Assembly (NCBI RefSeq): GCF_017377775.1
Contig: NZ_JAFVLN010000028.1
Coordinates: 22,942-86,941 of the forward strand
From: Streptomyces sp. VRA16 Mangrove soil
Lineage (GTDB): Bacteria; Actinomycetota; Actinomycetes; Streptomycetales; Streptomycetaceae
Direction of reading: 5' to 3'
DNA: 64,000 bases
The stretch's first letter is position 1. Each line of letters begins with the position of its first letter. The notes below the pieces were generated by a model that saw only the letters and a list, made by a program, of their open reading frames with translations, was not told the origin of the DNA and ran no database searches. Below, in pieces: positions 7,813 to 16,361 of this stretch. Position numbers and translations under genes: made by a program.

Positions 7813-10116
7813 ATGAGCAGCGACGAGCCGCCCCAGCAGGAACCGCTCCCGGCCGGGGAGCCCTCGGCAGCTGAGCCCGCCGCCGCGGAGGCGGGCCGGG
7901 GCAAGGGCGGCAAGAAGGCGAAGCGGCCCAAGCGCAAGGGCTGGCGCCGGCTGATCCCGACGTGGCGGATGGTGCTCGGCACGGTCATCGCCTTCGTCGC
8001 GCTGTGCTGCGGCCTGTTCGCGCTCGGGTACGCCCTGGTGGACATCCCGCCCGCCAACGCGACGGCGACCGCGCAGTCCAACGTGTACCTGTACGCGGAC
8101 GGCACGCAGATCGCCCGGGACGGCGAGATCAACCGGGAGAACGTGCAGCTCTCCCAGATCCCCAAGACGGTGCAGCACGCGGTGCTCGCCGCCGAGGACC
8201 GGGACTTCTACTCCGAGTCGGCGGTCGACCCGAAGGCGATGATCCGGGCCGCGTGGAACACCGTCACCGGCAAGGGCAAGCAGTCGGGCTCGACGATCAC
8301 GCAGCAGTACGTGAAGAACTACTACCTGGGCCAGGAGCAGACGATCTCCCGGAAGGTGAAGGAGTTCTTCATCTCCATCAAGCTGGACCGCGAGGCGTCC
8401 AAGGACGAGATCCTCACCGGCTACCTCAACACCAGCTACTTCGGGCGCAACGCGTACGGCATCCAGGCCGCCGCGCAGGCGTACTACGGCGTCGACGTCG
8501 AGGACCTGACGACCGCTCAGGGGGCGTACCTGGCGGCCCTGTTGAACGCGCCGAGCGCGTACGACGTGGTCGCGCACCCGGAGAACAAGGACGCGGCCGT
8601 GGCGCGCTGGAACTACGTGCTCGACGGCATGGTCAAGAAGAAGTGGCTGAGCGCCTCGGACCGTCAGAACATGAAGTTCCCGATGCCGGTGGAGGCGAAG
8701 GGGCCCGCCGGGATGTCGGGGCAGCGCGGGTACATCGTGCAGGCCGTGAAGGACTACATCACCAGCAACAAGATCCTCGACGAGGACACCCTCGCCACCG
8801 GCGGCTACCGCATCACGACCACGCTCCAGAAGAAGAAGCAGGACGCCTTCGTCGAGGCGGTGGACGACCAGCTGATGTCGCAGCTCGACACGTCCGCGCG
8901 CGACGTCGACAAGTACGTGCGCGCGGGCGGCGCCGCGATCGACCCGTCGACCGGCAAGGTGCTCGCGATGTACGGCGGCATCGACTACACGAAGCAGTTC
9001 GTCAACAACGCCACGCGCCGCGACTACCAGGTCGGCTCCACGTTCAAGCCGTTCGTGTTCACGTCCGCCGTGGAGAACGGTTCGACGACGCAGGACGGCC
9101 GCACCATCACGCCGAACACCATCTACGACGGCACGAACAAGCGCCCGGTGCAGGGCTGGGACGGCGGGTACTACGCCCCCGAGAACGAGGACGGGGTCTC
9201 CTACGGCAACATCACCGTGCGCACCGCCACCGACAAGTCGGTGAACTCCGTGTACGCGCAGATGGCCGTCGACGTCGGCTCCGACAAGGTGAAGCAGACC
9301 GCGATCGACCTGGGCATCCCGAAGAACACCCCGGACCTGACGGCGTCCCCCTCGATCGCGCTCGGCCCGTCGACCGCGAGCGTCCTCGACATGACGGAGG
9401 CGTACGCGACGCTCGCCAACCACGGCAAGCACGGTACGTACACGATGCTCGCCTCCCTCACCAAGGACGGCGAGCAGGTCGACCTGCCCGAGCAGGACTC
9501 CCGGCAGGCCGTGAGCCGCGAGTCCGCGGACACCACGACGTCGATCCTGCGCTCGGTCGTACAGACCGGCACCGGTACCGCGGCGCGCGCGGCGGGCCGG
9601 CCCGCCGCGGGCAAGACCGGCACCGCGGAGGAGGACACGGCGGCCTGGTTCGCGGGCTACACCCCCGACCTGGCCACCGTCGTCTCCGTGATGGGCCAGA
9701 ACCCGGACGGCGCGCACAAGTCGCTGTACGGCGTCGCGGGCCTGTCCCGGGTCAACGGCGGCGGGTTCCCGGCGCAGATCTGGGCCCAGTTCACGAAGAC
9801 GGCCCTGTCCGGCACCCCGGCCACTGCCTTCGACCTCGAACTGGAGCCGGGCTCGGAGGAGCTCCCGGTCCCGACGGCAACGGCGACGGCGACCGCGGAC
9901 CCGTCCGCCTCGACACCGTCCTCGACCGGCCCCGCCACCTCGGAGGAACCCTCCACCGAGCCCACCGGTACCCAGTCCACGACGGCCCCCACGGACTCCC
10001 CGTTCGCCCCGCAGTCGGACACCCCGAACGAGCAGCAGCAGCAGAACGGCGACGACTTCCTCAATGGCCTGACGTCACCTTCAGCCCGACGATCGCCACA
10101 AGCAGCAGACCGATGA
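7813..10116 (+). CDS. Class A penicillin-binding protein (bifunctional)
   Basis: A 767-residue peptidoglycan synthase anchored in the membrane. ATG 7813 is chosen for the AGGAG ten bases before it; upstream in-frame starts lack one. A Pro/Lys-rich cytosolic tail precedes one membrane helix at about 54-76. The glycosyltransferase domain shows Glu-Asp-Arg-Asp-Phe-Tyr near residue 128 and Gly-Ser-Thr-Ile-Thr-Gln-Gln. The transpeptidase domain has Ser-Thr-Phe-Lys with the nucleophile near Ser409, Ser-Val-Asn, and Lys-Thr-Gly-Thr near 601. The C-terminal 100 residues are a Thr/Ser/Pro-rich disordered tail. Its last 56 bases overlap the convergent SMR gene. Confidence 0.95.
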   Translation: MSSDEPPQQEPLPAGEPSAAEPAAAEAGRGKGGKKAKRPKRKGWRRLIPTWRMVLGTVIAFVALCCGLFALGYALVDIPPANATATAQSNVYLYADGTQIARDGEINRENVQLSQIPKTVQHAVLAAEDRDFYSESAVDPKAMIRAAWNTVTGKGKQSGSTITQQYVKNYYLGQEQTISRKVKEFFISIKLDREASKDEILTGYLNTSYFGRNAYGIQAAAQAYYGVDVEDLTTAQGAYLAALLNAPSAYDVVAHPENKDAAVARWNYVLDGMVKKKWLSASDRQNMKFPMPVEAKGPAGMSGQRGYIVQAVKDYITSNKILDEDTLATGGYRITTTLQKKKQDAFVEAVDDQLMSQLDTSARDVDKYVRAGGAAIDPSTGKVLAMYGGIDYTKQFVNNATRRDYQVGSTFKPFVFTSAVENGSTTQDGRTITPNTIYDGTNKRPVQGWDGGYYAPENEDGVSYGNITVRTATDKSVNSVYAQMAVDVGSDKVKQTAIDLGIPKNTPDLTASPSIALGPSTASVLDMTEAYATLANHGKHGTYTMLASLTKDGEQVDLPEQDSRQAVSRESADTTTSILRSVVQTGTGTAARAAGRPAAGKTGTAEEDTAAWFAGYTPDLATVVSVMGQNPDGAHKSLYGVAGLSRVNGGGFPAQIWAQFTKTALSGTPATAFDLELEPGSEELPVPTATATATADPSASTPSSTGPATSEEPSTEPTGTQSTTAPTDSPFAPQSDTPNEQQQQNGDDFLNGLTSPSARRSPQAADR

Positions 10117-10381
10117 ACAGGATCCGCGCGGCGCTGGCAGGCTCCCCCAGCGCCACCATGCCCACGACGGCCGCACCCGCCGCCCCGATCCCCACCCAGA
10201 CGCCGTACGCCGTACCGATGGGCAGGGACTTCGCCGCGTAGGACAGGAGCATCATGCTGGCGACGATTCCGGCGCCGGTGAAGACGCTCGGCCACAGGCG
10301 GGTGAAGCCGTCCGTGTATTTCATGCCGATCGACCAGGCGACCTCGAGAAGTCCGGCGATCACGATCAGGATCCAGGCCAT
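10061..10381 (-). CDS. sugE: Small multidrug resistance family exporter, probable guanidinium exporter
   Basis: A 106-residue SMR protein with four membrane helices and the essential Glu13 in helix 1 (Gly-Leu-Leu-Glu-Val-Ala-Trp). The Gly-Met-Lys-Tyr-Thr-Asp-Gly-Phe segment and Ala-Tyr-Gly-Val-Trp-Val-Gly-Ile-Gly fit the SugE/Gdx subgroup rather than EmrE-type drug pumps. ATG 10381 is chosen because GGAGG lies eight bases upstream; a GTG at 10390 sits inside that spacing. The leader contains a guanidine-III-like aptamer at 10417-10457, which supports guanidinium/proton antiport as the function. It acts as a dimer in the membrane; no partner subunit is present. The 3' end overlaps the penicillin-binding protein gene. 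Confidence 0.92.
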   Translation of the reverse strand: MAWILIVIAGLLEVAWSIGMKYTDGFTRLWPSVFTGAGIVASMMLLSYAAKSLPIGTAYGVWVGIGAAGAAVVGMVALGEPASAARILFIGLLLVAIVGLKVTSGH

Positions 10382-10416
10382 GACTGGCACCTCCGTCAGT
10401 GGTTCTCAACAGGGGT

Positions 10417-10457
10417 GCGTCGTCTTTGCAGGTCCCGGTACGGCGCGTCTCGTCGGG
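10417..10457 (-). promoter_or_regulatory. Guanidine-III (ykkC-III / mini) riboswitch candidate
   Basis: In the RNA sense the leader reads CCCGACGAGACGCGCCGUAC, then CGGGACCUG and CAAAGACGACGC. From memory the Thermobifida fusca guanidine-III aptamer has CCGGACGAGGUGCGCCGUAC, CCGG and CAAGACGGCGC in the same order. Stem P1 changes from CCGG/CCGG to CCCG/CGGG, which keeps pairing. The pseudoknot strands GCGCCGU and ACGACGC pair with one mismatch. The element ends about 35 bases before the start of an SMR exporter, the expected target. The alignment was by eye, not with a covariance model. Confidence 0.82.
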
Positions 10458-10486
10458 TCCTTGCAAAGGTAGCAAAGGGTACGCAA

Positions 10487-10518
10487 AAAGGGCTGGTGAC
10501 GATGGTCACCAGCCCTTT
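10487..10518 (-). terminator. Rho-independent-like terminator after the GroES-like gene
   Basis: A perfect 14-bp inverted repeat, AAAGGGCTGGTGAC / GTCACCAGCCCTTT, with a 4-base loop. On the minus strand it is followed by a short T run. It lies 22 bases past the stop of the GroES-like gene and just before the riboswitch, so it insulates the two transcripts. Confidence 0.85.
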
Positions 10519-10539
10519 CGTGCAGGGGCGCCGCGGACG

Positions 10540-10896
10540 CTACAGGTACAGGCCCGTCGAGTCCTCGGAGCCCTCGAAGCGGTCGGCGGCGACAGCGTGC
10601 AGGTCGCGCTCGCGCATCAGCACGTAGGCCACCCCGCGCACCTCGACCTCGGCCCGGTCCTCCGGGTCGAACAGGACCCGGTCTCCCGGCTCCACCGCCC
10701 GCACGTTCTGCCCGACCGCGACGACCTCGGCCCAGGCCAGGCGCTTGCCGACCGCCGCCGTCGCGGGGATCAGGATGCCGCCGCCACTGCGCCGCTCGCC
10801 CTCGGCGGTGTCCTGCCGTACGAGCACACGGTCGTGCAGCATCCGGATGGGCAGCTTGTCGTGCTGGGTGCTGTGCTTGTCATCTTTGGCGCTCAC
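10540..10896 (-). CDS. GroES-like co-chaperonin family protein
   Basis: 118 residues starting at GTG 10896. The Cpn10 fold motifs are visible: Ile-Arg-Met-Leu-His-Asp-Arg-Val-Leu-Val, Ser-Gly-Gly-Gly-Ile-Leu-Ile-Pro near the mobile loop, Ala-Glu-Val-Val-Ala-Val-Gly and Asp-Arg-Val-Leu-Phe-Asp. A charged, His/Lys/Asp-rich N-terminal extension of about 18 residues and a C-terminal extension distinguish it from standard GroES. No groEL lies nearby, so it is a stand-alone paralogue, common in actinomycetes. Whether it still caps a GroEL ring is not known. Confidence 0.85.
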   Translation of the reverse strand: MSAKDDKHSTQHDKLPIRMLHDRVLVRQDTAEGERRSGGGILIPATAAVGKRLAWAEVVAVGQNVRAVEPGDRVLFDPEDRAEVEVRGVAYVLMRERDLHAVAADRFEGSEDSTGLYL

Positions 10897-10940
10897 GCCG
10901 TCGAAAATACCTGCCCCGCGCGGCGAGGGGTGTGCTCGGG

Positions 10941-11279
10941 TCAGCTCTTGCGGCGCCGCGAGTTCAGCGCGAGCAGCCCGACCACGCCGACCACGACGAG
11001 CGCGACCGGCACGATCCGCTCCAGCCGCGGCGCACCCTCCTCCGAGACGAGCTGGCCCTTGACGTCCGAGACCAGCCGGTTGGCGCTGACGTAGGCGCGG
11101 CCGACGGTGTGATCCACCTGCGCGGCGAACTTCGCCTTCGCGTCGCCGACGATGGTCTTCGGGTGCACTCGCACCCCGAGCTCGTCGAGCGTCTCGGCCA
11201 GGGTCTCGCGGCGGCGCTTGATGTCCGCCTCGATCTGCGCCGGTGTACGCGTATCCGGCGTACTGGACGTGTCCGACAC
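10941..11279 (-). CDS. DUF3618 domain membrane protein
   Basis: 112 residues, ATG 11279. Residues 13-55 are the DUF3618 motif (Ile-Glu-Ala-Asp-Ile-Lys-Arg-Arg-Arg-Glu-Thr-Leu-Ala-Glu-Thr-Leu-Asp-Glu-Leu), a charged helix. A membrane helix (Val-Pro-Val-Ala-Leu-Val-Val-Val-Gly) lies near the C-terminus and is followed by an Arg-Arg-Arg-Lys tail. The protein is therefore a single-pass anchor with its charged part in the cytosol. It is probably co-transcribed with the GroES-like gene 44 bases downstream and is divergent from the peroxiredoxin gene. Function unknown. Confidence 0.85.
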   Translation of the reverse strand: MSDTSSTPDTRTPAQIEADIKRRRETLAETLDELGVRVHPKTIVGDAKAKFAAQVDHTVGRAYVSANRLVSDVKGQLVSEEGAPRLERIVPVALVVVGVVGLLALNSRRRKS

Positions 11280-11415
11280 CGCGCTGCCTCCGTGGTCGCT
11301 GGGTCACTGCGTGCTGCGTGATGGACAGTCTGTCAGCTCGGCGCGTCCGCCACCGCCCGGCACCCCCTATTACCCTCGACCCGAGTTCCACACCCCGAAG
11401 CCAATGGAGTGCCCC

Positions 11416-11883
11416 ATGAGCGAGCGACTGCAGCCCGGCGACACAGCTCCCGCCTTCTCCCTGCCCGACGCCGACGGCAACGAGGTCTCCCTCGCCGACC
11501 ACAAGGGCCGCAAGACGATCGTCTACTTCTACCCGGCCGCGCTCACCCCGGGCTGCACCAAGCAGGCCTGCGACTTCACCGACAACCTGGACCTGCTCGC
11601 GGGCGCCGGCTACGACGTCATCGGCATCTCCCCCGACAAGCCGGAGAAGCTCGCCAAGTTCCGCGAGAAGGAGAACCTCAAGGTGACCCTCCTCGGCGAC
11701 CCCGACAAGAAGGTCCTGGACGCGTACGGCGCGTTCGGCGAGAAGAAGAACTACGGCAAGACCTACATGGGTGTCATCCGCTCCACGATCGTCGTCGACG
11801 AGAACGGCAAGGTCGAGCGGGCCCTCTACAACGTCCGGGCGACCGGCCACGTGGCGAAGATCATCAAGGATCTCGGCATCTGA
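11416..11883 (+). CDS. bcp: Thioredoxin-dependent peroxiredoxin, Bcp/PrxQ type
   Basis: 155 residues. ATG 11416 follows TGGAG by six bases. The thioredoxin fold shows Pro-Ala-Ala-Leu-Thr-Pro-Gly-Cys-Thr, with the peroxidatic Cys47 and the resolving Cys52 five residues later, as in PrxQ. The conserved Arg follows in Val-Ile-Arg-Ser-Thr. The usual Thr at the third position before Cys is present. It reduces hydrogen and organic peroxides in the cytosol using thioredoxin. A strong hairpin closes the transcript at 11922. Confidence 0.95.
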   Translation: MSERLQPGDTAPAFSLPDADGNEVSLADHKGRKTIVYFYPAALTPGCTKQACDFTDNLDLLAGAGYDVIGISPDKPEKLAKFREKENLKVTLLGDPDKKVLDAYGAFGEKKNYGKTYMGVIRSTIVVDENGKVERALYNVRATGHVAKIIKDLGI

Positions 11884-11921
11884 CCGCATCCGGGCCGACC
11901 GACCCGGGTACCCGCGTTGTG

Positions 11922-11954
11922 ACGAAAGTCCCCCTCGGTGGGGACTTTCGTTTG
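11922..11954 (+). terminator. Terminator after bcp
   Basis: A perfect 12-bp stem, ACGAAAGTCCCC / GGGGACTTTCGT, with a 6-base loop and a following TTT. It lies 39 bases past the bcp stop. Confidence 0.85.
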
Positions 11955-12026
11955 CAACCGCCACGATCGAGCAAGTGATCCCCTGGACAAGTTCCGCATC
12001 CAGCGTCCAGAGAAGGGATCCGCTCC

Positions 12027-13529
12027 ATGACCACCGACACCGAGGAAGGGCAGGCGCCCGACCCGGAGGCGGTCAAGCGTCACCGGGCACTGTTCCGCGC
12101 CGTCAAACGGCGCAAGAACCCGCCGCTGCGCCGTACCGACATCACCGTCACCGACGAGGCGGCGGTCAAGCGGGCGGTCAAGGCGGCCTCGCTCGGCAAC
12201 GCCATGGAGTGGTTCGACTTCGGCATCTACTCCTACCTGGCCGTGACCATCGGCCATGTCTTCTTCCCGTCCGGGAACGACACGGTCCAGCTGATCTCGT
12301 CGTTCGCGACCTTCGCCGTCTCCTTCCTCGTCCGGCCACTCGGCGGCATGGTCTTCGGCCCGATGGGTGACAAGATCGGCCGTAAGAAGGTCCTGGCGAT
12401 GACCATGATCATGATGGCGATCGGCACCTTCGCCATCGGCCTGATCCCGTCGTACGCCACGATCGGCTTCTGGGCACCGGTCCTGCTGATCCTCTTCCGG
12501 CTGATCCAGGGCTTCTCCACGGGCGGCGAGTACGGCGGCGCCTCGACGTTCATCGCCGAGTACGCGCCCGACAAGCGCCGCGGCTACTTCGGCAGCTTCC
12601 TGGAGTTCGGCACGCTCGCCGGGTACGTCGGCGCGGCCGGTCTGGTCACGCTCCTGACCAGTTGGCTGGGCAGCGACGGCATGGAGTCGTGGGGCTGGCG
12701 CGTCCCGTTCCTGGTCGCGGGTCCCATCGGCCTCGTCGGCCTGTACCTGCGACTCAAGCTCGACGAGACCCCCGCCTTCCAGAAGCTGGAGGACGCGTCC
12801 TCCCACAAGGCGAGCGACGCGGCCTCCACCGTCGAGACCACGGCCAAGGGCGACCTGGCCAAGATCTTCCGGGACTACTGGCCGACGCTGGTGCTGTGCA
12901 TCTGCCTGGTCGGCGCGTACAACATCACCGACTACATGCTGCTCTCGTACATGCCGACCTATCTGTCGGACGAGATGGGCTACTCGGAGACGCACGGCCT
13001 GCTCATCCTCATCGCGACGATGGTCGTGCTGATGTGCCTGATCAACCAGGTCGGCAAGCTCTCCGACCGGTTCGGCCGCAAGCCCCTCCTGATGAGCGGC
13101 ATGCTCGGCTTCTTCGTCCTGTCGGTGCCCTCCTTCCTCCTGGTCAAGAACGGCGCCCTGTGGGCGGTCTCGCTCGGCATGCTGCTGCTCGGACTGTCCC
13201 TGGTCTGCCTGCTCGGCACCATGTCCGCGGCGCTGCCCGCGCTCTTCCCGACGCACGTGCGCTACGGCTCCCTGTCGGTCGGCTACAACCTCTCCGCGTC
13301 CCTGTTCGGCGGGACGACGCCGCTGGTCATCACGGCCCTGATCGGCCTGACCGGCTCCGACATGATGCCCGCGTACTACTCGATGGCCGCGGCGCTCGTC
13401 GGTGTGATCGCGGTGGCCTGCATGAAAGAAACGGCCCAGCAGCCACTCGCCGGTTCCCCGCCCTCGGTGGAGACCGAGGAGGAGGCCGTGGAGATGGTCG
13501 AGGCACAGACCCCGGACCCGAAGTTCTGA
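12027..13529 (+). CDS. MHS-family MFS symporter (ProP/shikimate-like)
   Basis: A 500-residue transporter with 12 predicted helices. It carries Gly-Asn-Ala-Met-Glu-Trp-Phe-Asp-Phe-Gly-Ile-Tyr in helix 1 and Gly-Asp-Lys-Ile-Gly-Arg-Lys-Lys in loop 2-3, both hallmarks of the metabolite:H+ symporter family. Gln-Gly-Phe-Ser-Thr-Gly-Gly-Glu-Tyr-Gly-Gly is the helix 5 motif. A charged 50-residue N-terminal extension and an acidic C-terminal tail are cytosolic. The closest group I recognise is ProP-like (proline/glycine betaine), but the substrate could be another carboxylate. It is a single-gene transcript ending in a hairpin. Confidence 0.88.
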   Translation: MTTDTEEGQAPDPEAVKRHRALFRAVKRRKNPPLRRTDITVTDEAAVKRAVKAASLGNAMEWFDFGIYSYLAVTIGHVFFPSGNDTVQLISSFATFAVSFLVRPLGGMVFGPMGDKIGRKKVLAMTMIMMAIGTFAIGLIPSYATIGFWAPVLLILFRLIQGFSTGGEYGGASTFIAEYAPDKRRGYFGSFLEFGTLAGYVGAAGLVTLLTSWLGSDGMESWGWRVPFLVAGPIGLVGLYLRLKLDETPAFQKLEDASSHKASDAASTVETTAKGDLAKIFRDYWPTLVLCICLVGAYNITDYMLLSYMPTYLSDEMGYSETHGLLILIATMVVLMCLINQVGKLSDRFGRKPLLMSGMLGFFVLSVPSFLLVKNGALWAVSLGMLLLGLSLVCLLGTMSAALPALFPTHVRYGSLSVGYNLSASLFGGTTPLVITALIGLTGSDMMPAYYSMAAALVGVIAVACMKETAQQPLAGSPPSVETEEEAVEMVEAQTPDPKF

Positions 13530-13573
13530 CCGCCCCGTCCCGCCCTGTCGCCCTCTGTGGTTCGGCCACACAA

Positions 13574-13610
13574 ATCGGACTGTCCCGCATTTCGTGCGTG
13601 ACAGTCCGAT
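13574..13610 (+). terminator. Terminator after the MHS transporter
   Basis: A perfect 11-bp inverted repeat, ATCGGACTGTC / GACAGTCCGAT, with a 15-base loop, 45 bases past the stop. Confidence 0.7.
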
Positions 13611-13624
13611 GGTCAGATCGCTAG

Positions 13625-13744
13625 GGACGAGGTGGTTCGGAGATCGACCACGTCAAGGGTGACATGCTGGACGATCGCCAGGACAACCTGCTCTACCTGT
13701 GCCCCAACTGCCATGCACAGACTAGGACTTGGTGCCGCGGATAG
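13625..13744 (+). pseudogene. HNH endonuclease remnant (C-terminal zinc/HNH motif)
   Basis: This frame opens after a stop at 13622 and ends at TAG 13744. It encodes Glu-Ile-Asp-His-Val-Lys-Gly-Asp, then Asp-Asn-Leu-Leu-Tyr-Leu-Cys-Pro-Asn-Cys-His-Ala-Gln-Thr and Trp-Cys-Arg-Gly. That is the usual C-terminus of small actinobacterial HNH endonucleases. The Asp-His and Asn residues of the nuclease motif and the Cys-x-x-Cys pair are kept, but there is no start codon or upstream half. It lies just before a tRNA-Leu gene, where integrated elements often leave remnants. Probably dead. Confidence 0.7.
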
Positions 13745-13824
13745 AGGCACGCTCCCCCGCCGAGCAACATCGCCGTACACTGGCGGGGCGGAGCACGCCA
13801 GGTAGGCGAAATGTCCGCATTTTC

Positions 13825-13908
13825 GCGGTTGTGGCGGAATAGGCAGACGCCCGGGCCTTAGGAGCCCGTGGGAGAAATCCCGTGAGGGTTCGAATCCCTC
13901 CAACCGCA
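13825..13908 (+). tRNA. tRNA-Leu (anticodon TAG)
   Basis: Acceptor GCGGTTG (13825-13831) pairs with CAACCGC (13901-13907), and A13908 is the discriminator. The anticodon loop contains CTTAGGA, giving TAG. A long variable arm (class II) and GGTTCGAATCC in the T loop are present. No CCA is encoded. Length 84 bases. Confidence 0.96.
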
Positions 13909-13910
13909 CG

Positions 13911-13946
13911 CGAAAAGGGGCTGCCCATGCGGGCGGCCCCTTTTCG
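13911..13946. terminator. Bidirectional terminator between tRNA-Leu and rdgB
   Basis: The near-perfect inverted repeat CGAAAAGGGGC...GCCCCTTTTCG has T or A runs on both sides, so it can end the tRNA transcript and the convergent rdgB transcript. Confidence 0.85.
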
Positions 13947-13953
13947 TACAACC

Positions 13954-14559
13954 TCAGCCCAACAACTCCCGAACCACCGGCACCAACGCCCGAAACGCCT
14001 CCCCCCGATGGGAGATCGCGTTCTTCTCGTCGGGGCTCAGCTCCGCCGCCGTTCGCGTGTCACCGTCGACCTGAAGGATCGGGTCGTAGCCGAAGCCGTT
14101 CGTGCCCGCGGGCGCGTGACGCAGGACGCCGCGCATCCGGCCCTCCACCACCCGCTCGGTGCCGTCCGGCAGCGCGAGCGCCGCCGCGCACGCGAAGTGG
14201 GCGGTGCGGTTGACGTCGTCGTCGATGTCGCCGAGCTGGGCCAGGAGCAGGTCCAGGTTCGCCTTGTCGTCGCCGTGCTTGCCGGCCCAGCGGGCGGAGA
14301 AGATGCCGGGGGCGCCGCCGAGGACGTCGACGCAGAGGCCGGAGTCGTCGGCGACGGCGGGCAGGCCGGTGGCCTTGGCGAGGGCATGGGCCTTGAGGAG
14401 GGCGTTCTCGGCGAAGGTCACTCCGGTCTCGCGGACGTCGGGCACCTCCGGGTACGCGTCGGCTCCGACGAGCTCGTGCGGGAGGCCGGCGTCCGCGAGG
14501 ATGGCGCGGAGTTCGACGATCTTGCCCTTGTTGCGGGTGGCGAGGATGAGGCGGGTCAT
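13954..14559 (-). CDS. rdgB: XTP/dITP pyrophosphatase (RdgB/HAM1)
   Basis: A 201-residue enzyme that hydrolyses non-canonical purine NTPs (XTP, dITP) to monophosphates, keeping them out of DNA and RNA. Motifs: Thr-Arg-Asn-Lys-Gly-Lys at the N-terminus, Asp-Asp-Ser-Gly-Leu-Cys-Val-Asp near residue 70, Gly-Ile-Phe-Ser-Ala-Arg-Trp-Ala-Gly, Gly-Phe-Gly-Tyr-Asp-Pro-Ile, and Ser-His-Arg-Gly-Glu-Ala near the end. Length is standard. It sits between the tRNA gene and rph; the rph-rdgB pairing is common in bacteria, here with a small lipoprotein gene inserted between. Confidence 0.95.
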   Translation of the reverse strand: MTRLILATRNKGKIVELRAILADAGLPHELVGADAYPEVPDVRETGVTFAENALLKAHALAKATGLPAVADDSGLCVDVLGGAPGIFSARWAGKHGDDKANLDLLLAQLGDIDDDVNRTAHFACAAALALPDGTERVVEGRMRGVLRHAPAGTNGFGYDPILQVDGDTRTAAELSPDEKNAISHRGEAFRALVPVVRELLG

Positions 14560-14581
14560 ACCGCCCAGCCTACGAGCTCCG

Positions 14582-14977
14582 CTACGGCGTGCAGACCTTG
14601 GTCAGTTCGCCCGCCGCGTCCGTGACCGGGGTGACGTCGGGTGTCTCGTCGCCGTTCCTGATGGCCGTACGGACGTTGCCCACCGCCTTGTTGAGGTCGT
14701 CGACGGCCTTCGACACATCGGCGTTGTCGGTCCTGTCGCCGATCTTGTCGAGGTTCTTGTCGATCGAGTCGAGTGCCTCGTCGGCCTGCGTCGGGTCGTT
14801 CGCCGCGTTCTCCACCGCCGTCTGCAGATCGGTGACGCTGTCGGCGATGGAGTCGGCGGTCTGGACGCAGTCGAGCGCCTTGTCGACGGCCGAGCAGCCG
14901 ACGGTGGCACCGGTGGCCACGATCAGTGCCGCCGATGCGGCGAACAGTGCGGTACGACGATGACGGCGCGTGGCCAT
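14582..14977 (-). CDS. Small secreted or lipoprotein-like helical protein
   Basis: 131 residues. The start at ATG 14977 follows GGGGAGGAC. A basic Arg-rich N-terminus and hydrophobic stretch end at Ala-Thr-Val-Gly-Cys, a weak lipobox with Cys near residue 28. The mature part is acidic and helical, with heptad-like Asp-Ser-Ile-Ala-Asp and Leu-Asp-Lys-Ile-Gly-Asp repeats and two more Cys, one at the very end. I recognise no named domain. It lies between rph and rdgB on the same strand. Confidence 0.75.
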   Translation of the reverse strand: MATRRHRRTALFAASAALIVATGATVGCSAVDKALDCVQTADSIADSVTDLQTAVENAANDPTQADEALDSIDKNLDKIGDRTDNADVSKAVDDLNKAVGNVRTAIRNGDETPDVTPVTDAAGELTKVCTP

Positions 14978-15112
14978 GGACAGGTCCTCCCCTGAAGTGC
15001 GGACAGGGGGACGGCACGCGGCTCCGGCCGTCGTTCCCCCTGCCCGTAGTGACGCGGTCGGCGGCTGATCGGTTGCCACCCTACTTGGGGAGTTCTTTAC
15101 CCGGGGAGGGAG

Positions 15113-15847
<735 letters not shown>

Positions 15848-15868
15848 AGGAGTGAGCGTATCCGGTAC

Positions 15869-15910
15869 GGCGAAGGCCCCACCCCCGTCAGGAGGGATGG
15901 GGCCTTCGCC
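15869..15910 (-). terminator. Terminator after nagF
   Basis: GGCGAAGGCCCCACCCCC and GGGATGGGGCCTTCGCC form a long stem. It lies 27 bases past the nagF stop on the minus strand. Confidence 0.8.
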
Positions 15911-15936
15911 GGGCTCGCGCCGGGTGACTCAGCGGG

Positions 15937-16170
15937 TCACATCATGTCTTCGATGTCGGCGGCGATCGGGTCCGCGTCGGTGCCGATGACGACCTGGATC
16001 GCGGTGCCCATCTTGACGACGCCGTGGGCGCCGGCGGCCTTCAGCGCGGCCTCGTCGACCTTGGAGGGGTCGATGACCTCGGTGCGCAGGCGGGTGATGC
16101 AGCCCTCGACCTCTTCGATGTTGTCGAGCCCGCCGAGCCCGGCGACGATCTTCTCAGCCTTGGTGGCCAT
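15937..16170 (-). CDS. nagF: PTS EIIB component, N-acetylglucosamine/glucose type
   Basis: A 77-residue stand-alone EIIB domain. ATG 16170 gives Met-Ala-Thr-Lys-Ala-Glu-Lys. The phosphorylated Cys24 lies in Val-Glu-Gly-Cys-Ile-Thr-Arg-Leu-Arg, and Gly-Val-Val-Lys-Met-Gly and Gln-Val-Val-Ile-Gly complete the fold. It passes phosphate from EIIA to the sugar carried by the EIIC proteins encoded divergently at 16362. In S. coelicolor the separate EIIB NagF serves NagE; the same split layout is seen here. A DasR-like operator lies in the shared intergenic region. Confidence 0.93.
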   Translation of the reverse strand: MATKAEKIVAGLGGLDNIEEVEGCITRLRTEVIDPSKVDEAALKAAGAHGVVKMGTAIQVVIGTDADPIAADIEDMM

Positions 16171-16303
16171 TGGTTTCTCCCTGACTCTCTGGTCGACCCG
16201 CCATGGGGGCCGTTTTGTCACCGTAACCCACGGTTGGCCCAACTTCGCGCGCGGTAGTTCCCGGCATCCCGAAGGATGACGATCACGCGAGGACCGTTCC
16301 GCA

Positions 16304-16319
16304 ACTGGTCTACACCAGT
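16304..16319. promoter_or_regulatory. DasR-responsive element (dre) 1
   Basis: ACTGGTCTACACCAGT matches the DasR consensus ACTGGTCTAGACCAGT (my recollection) at 15 of 16 positions. It sits between the divergent nagF and first EIIC gene and could control both. Confidence 0.9.
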
Positions 16320-16361
16320 ATGCAACGCCCTCGAAGATACCCGTGTTCCCGGAGGACGCCC

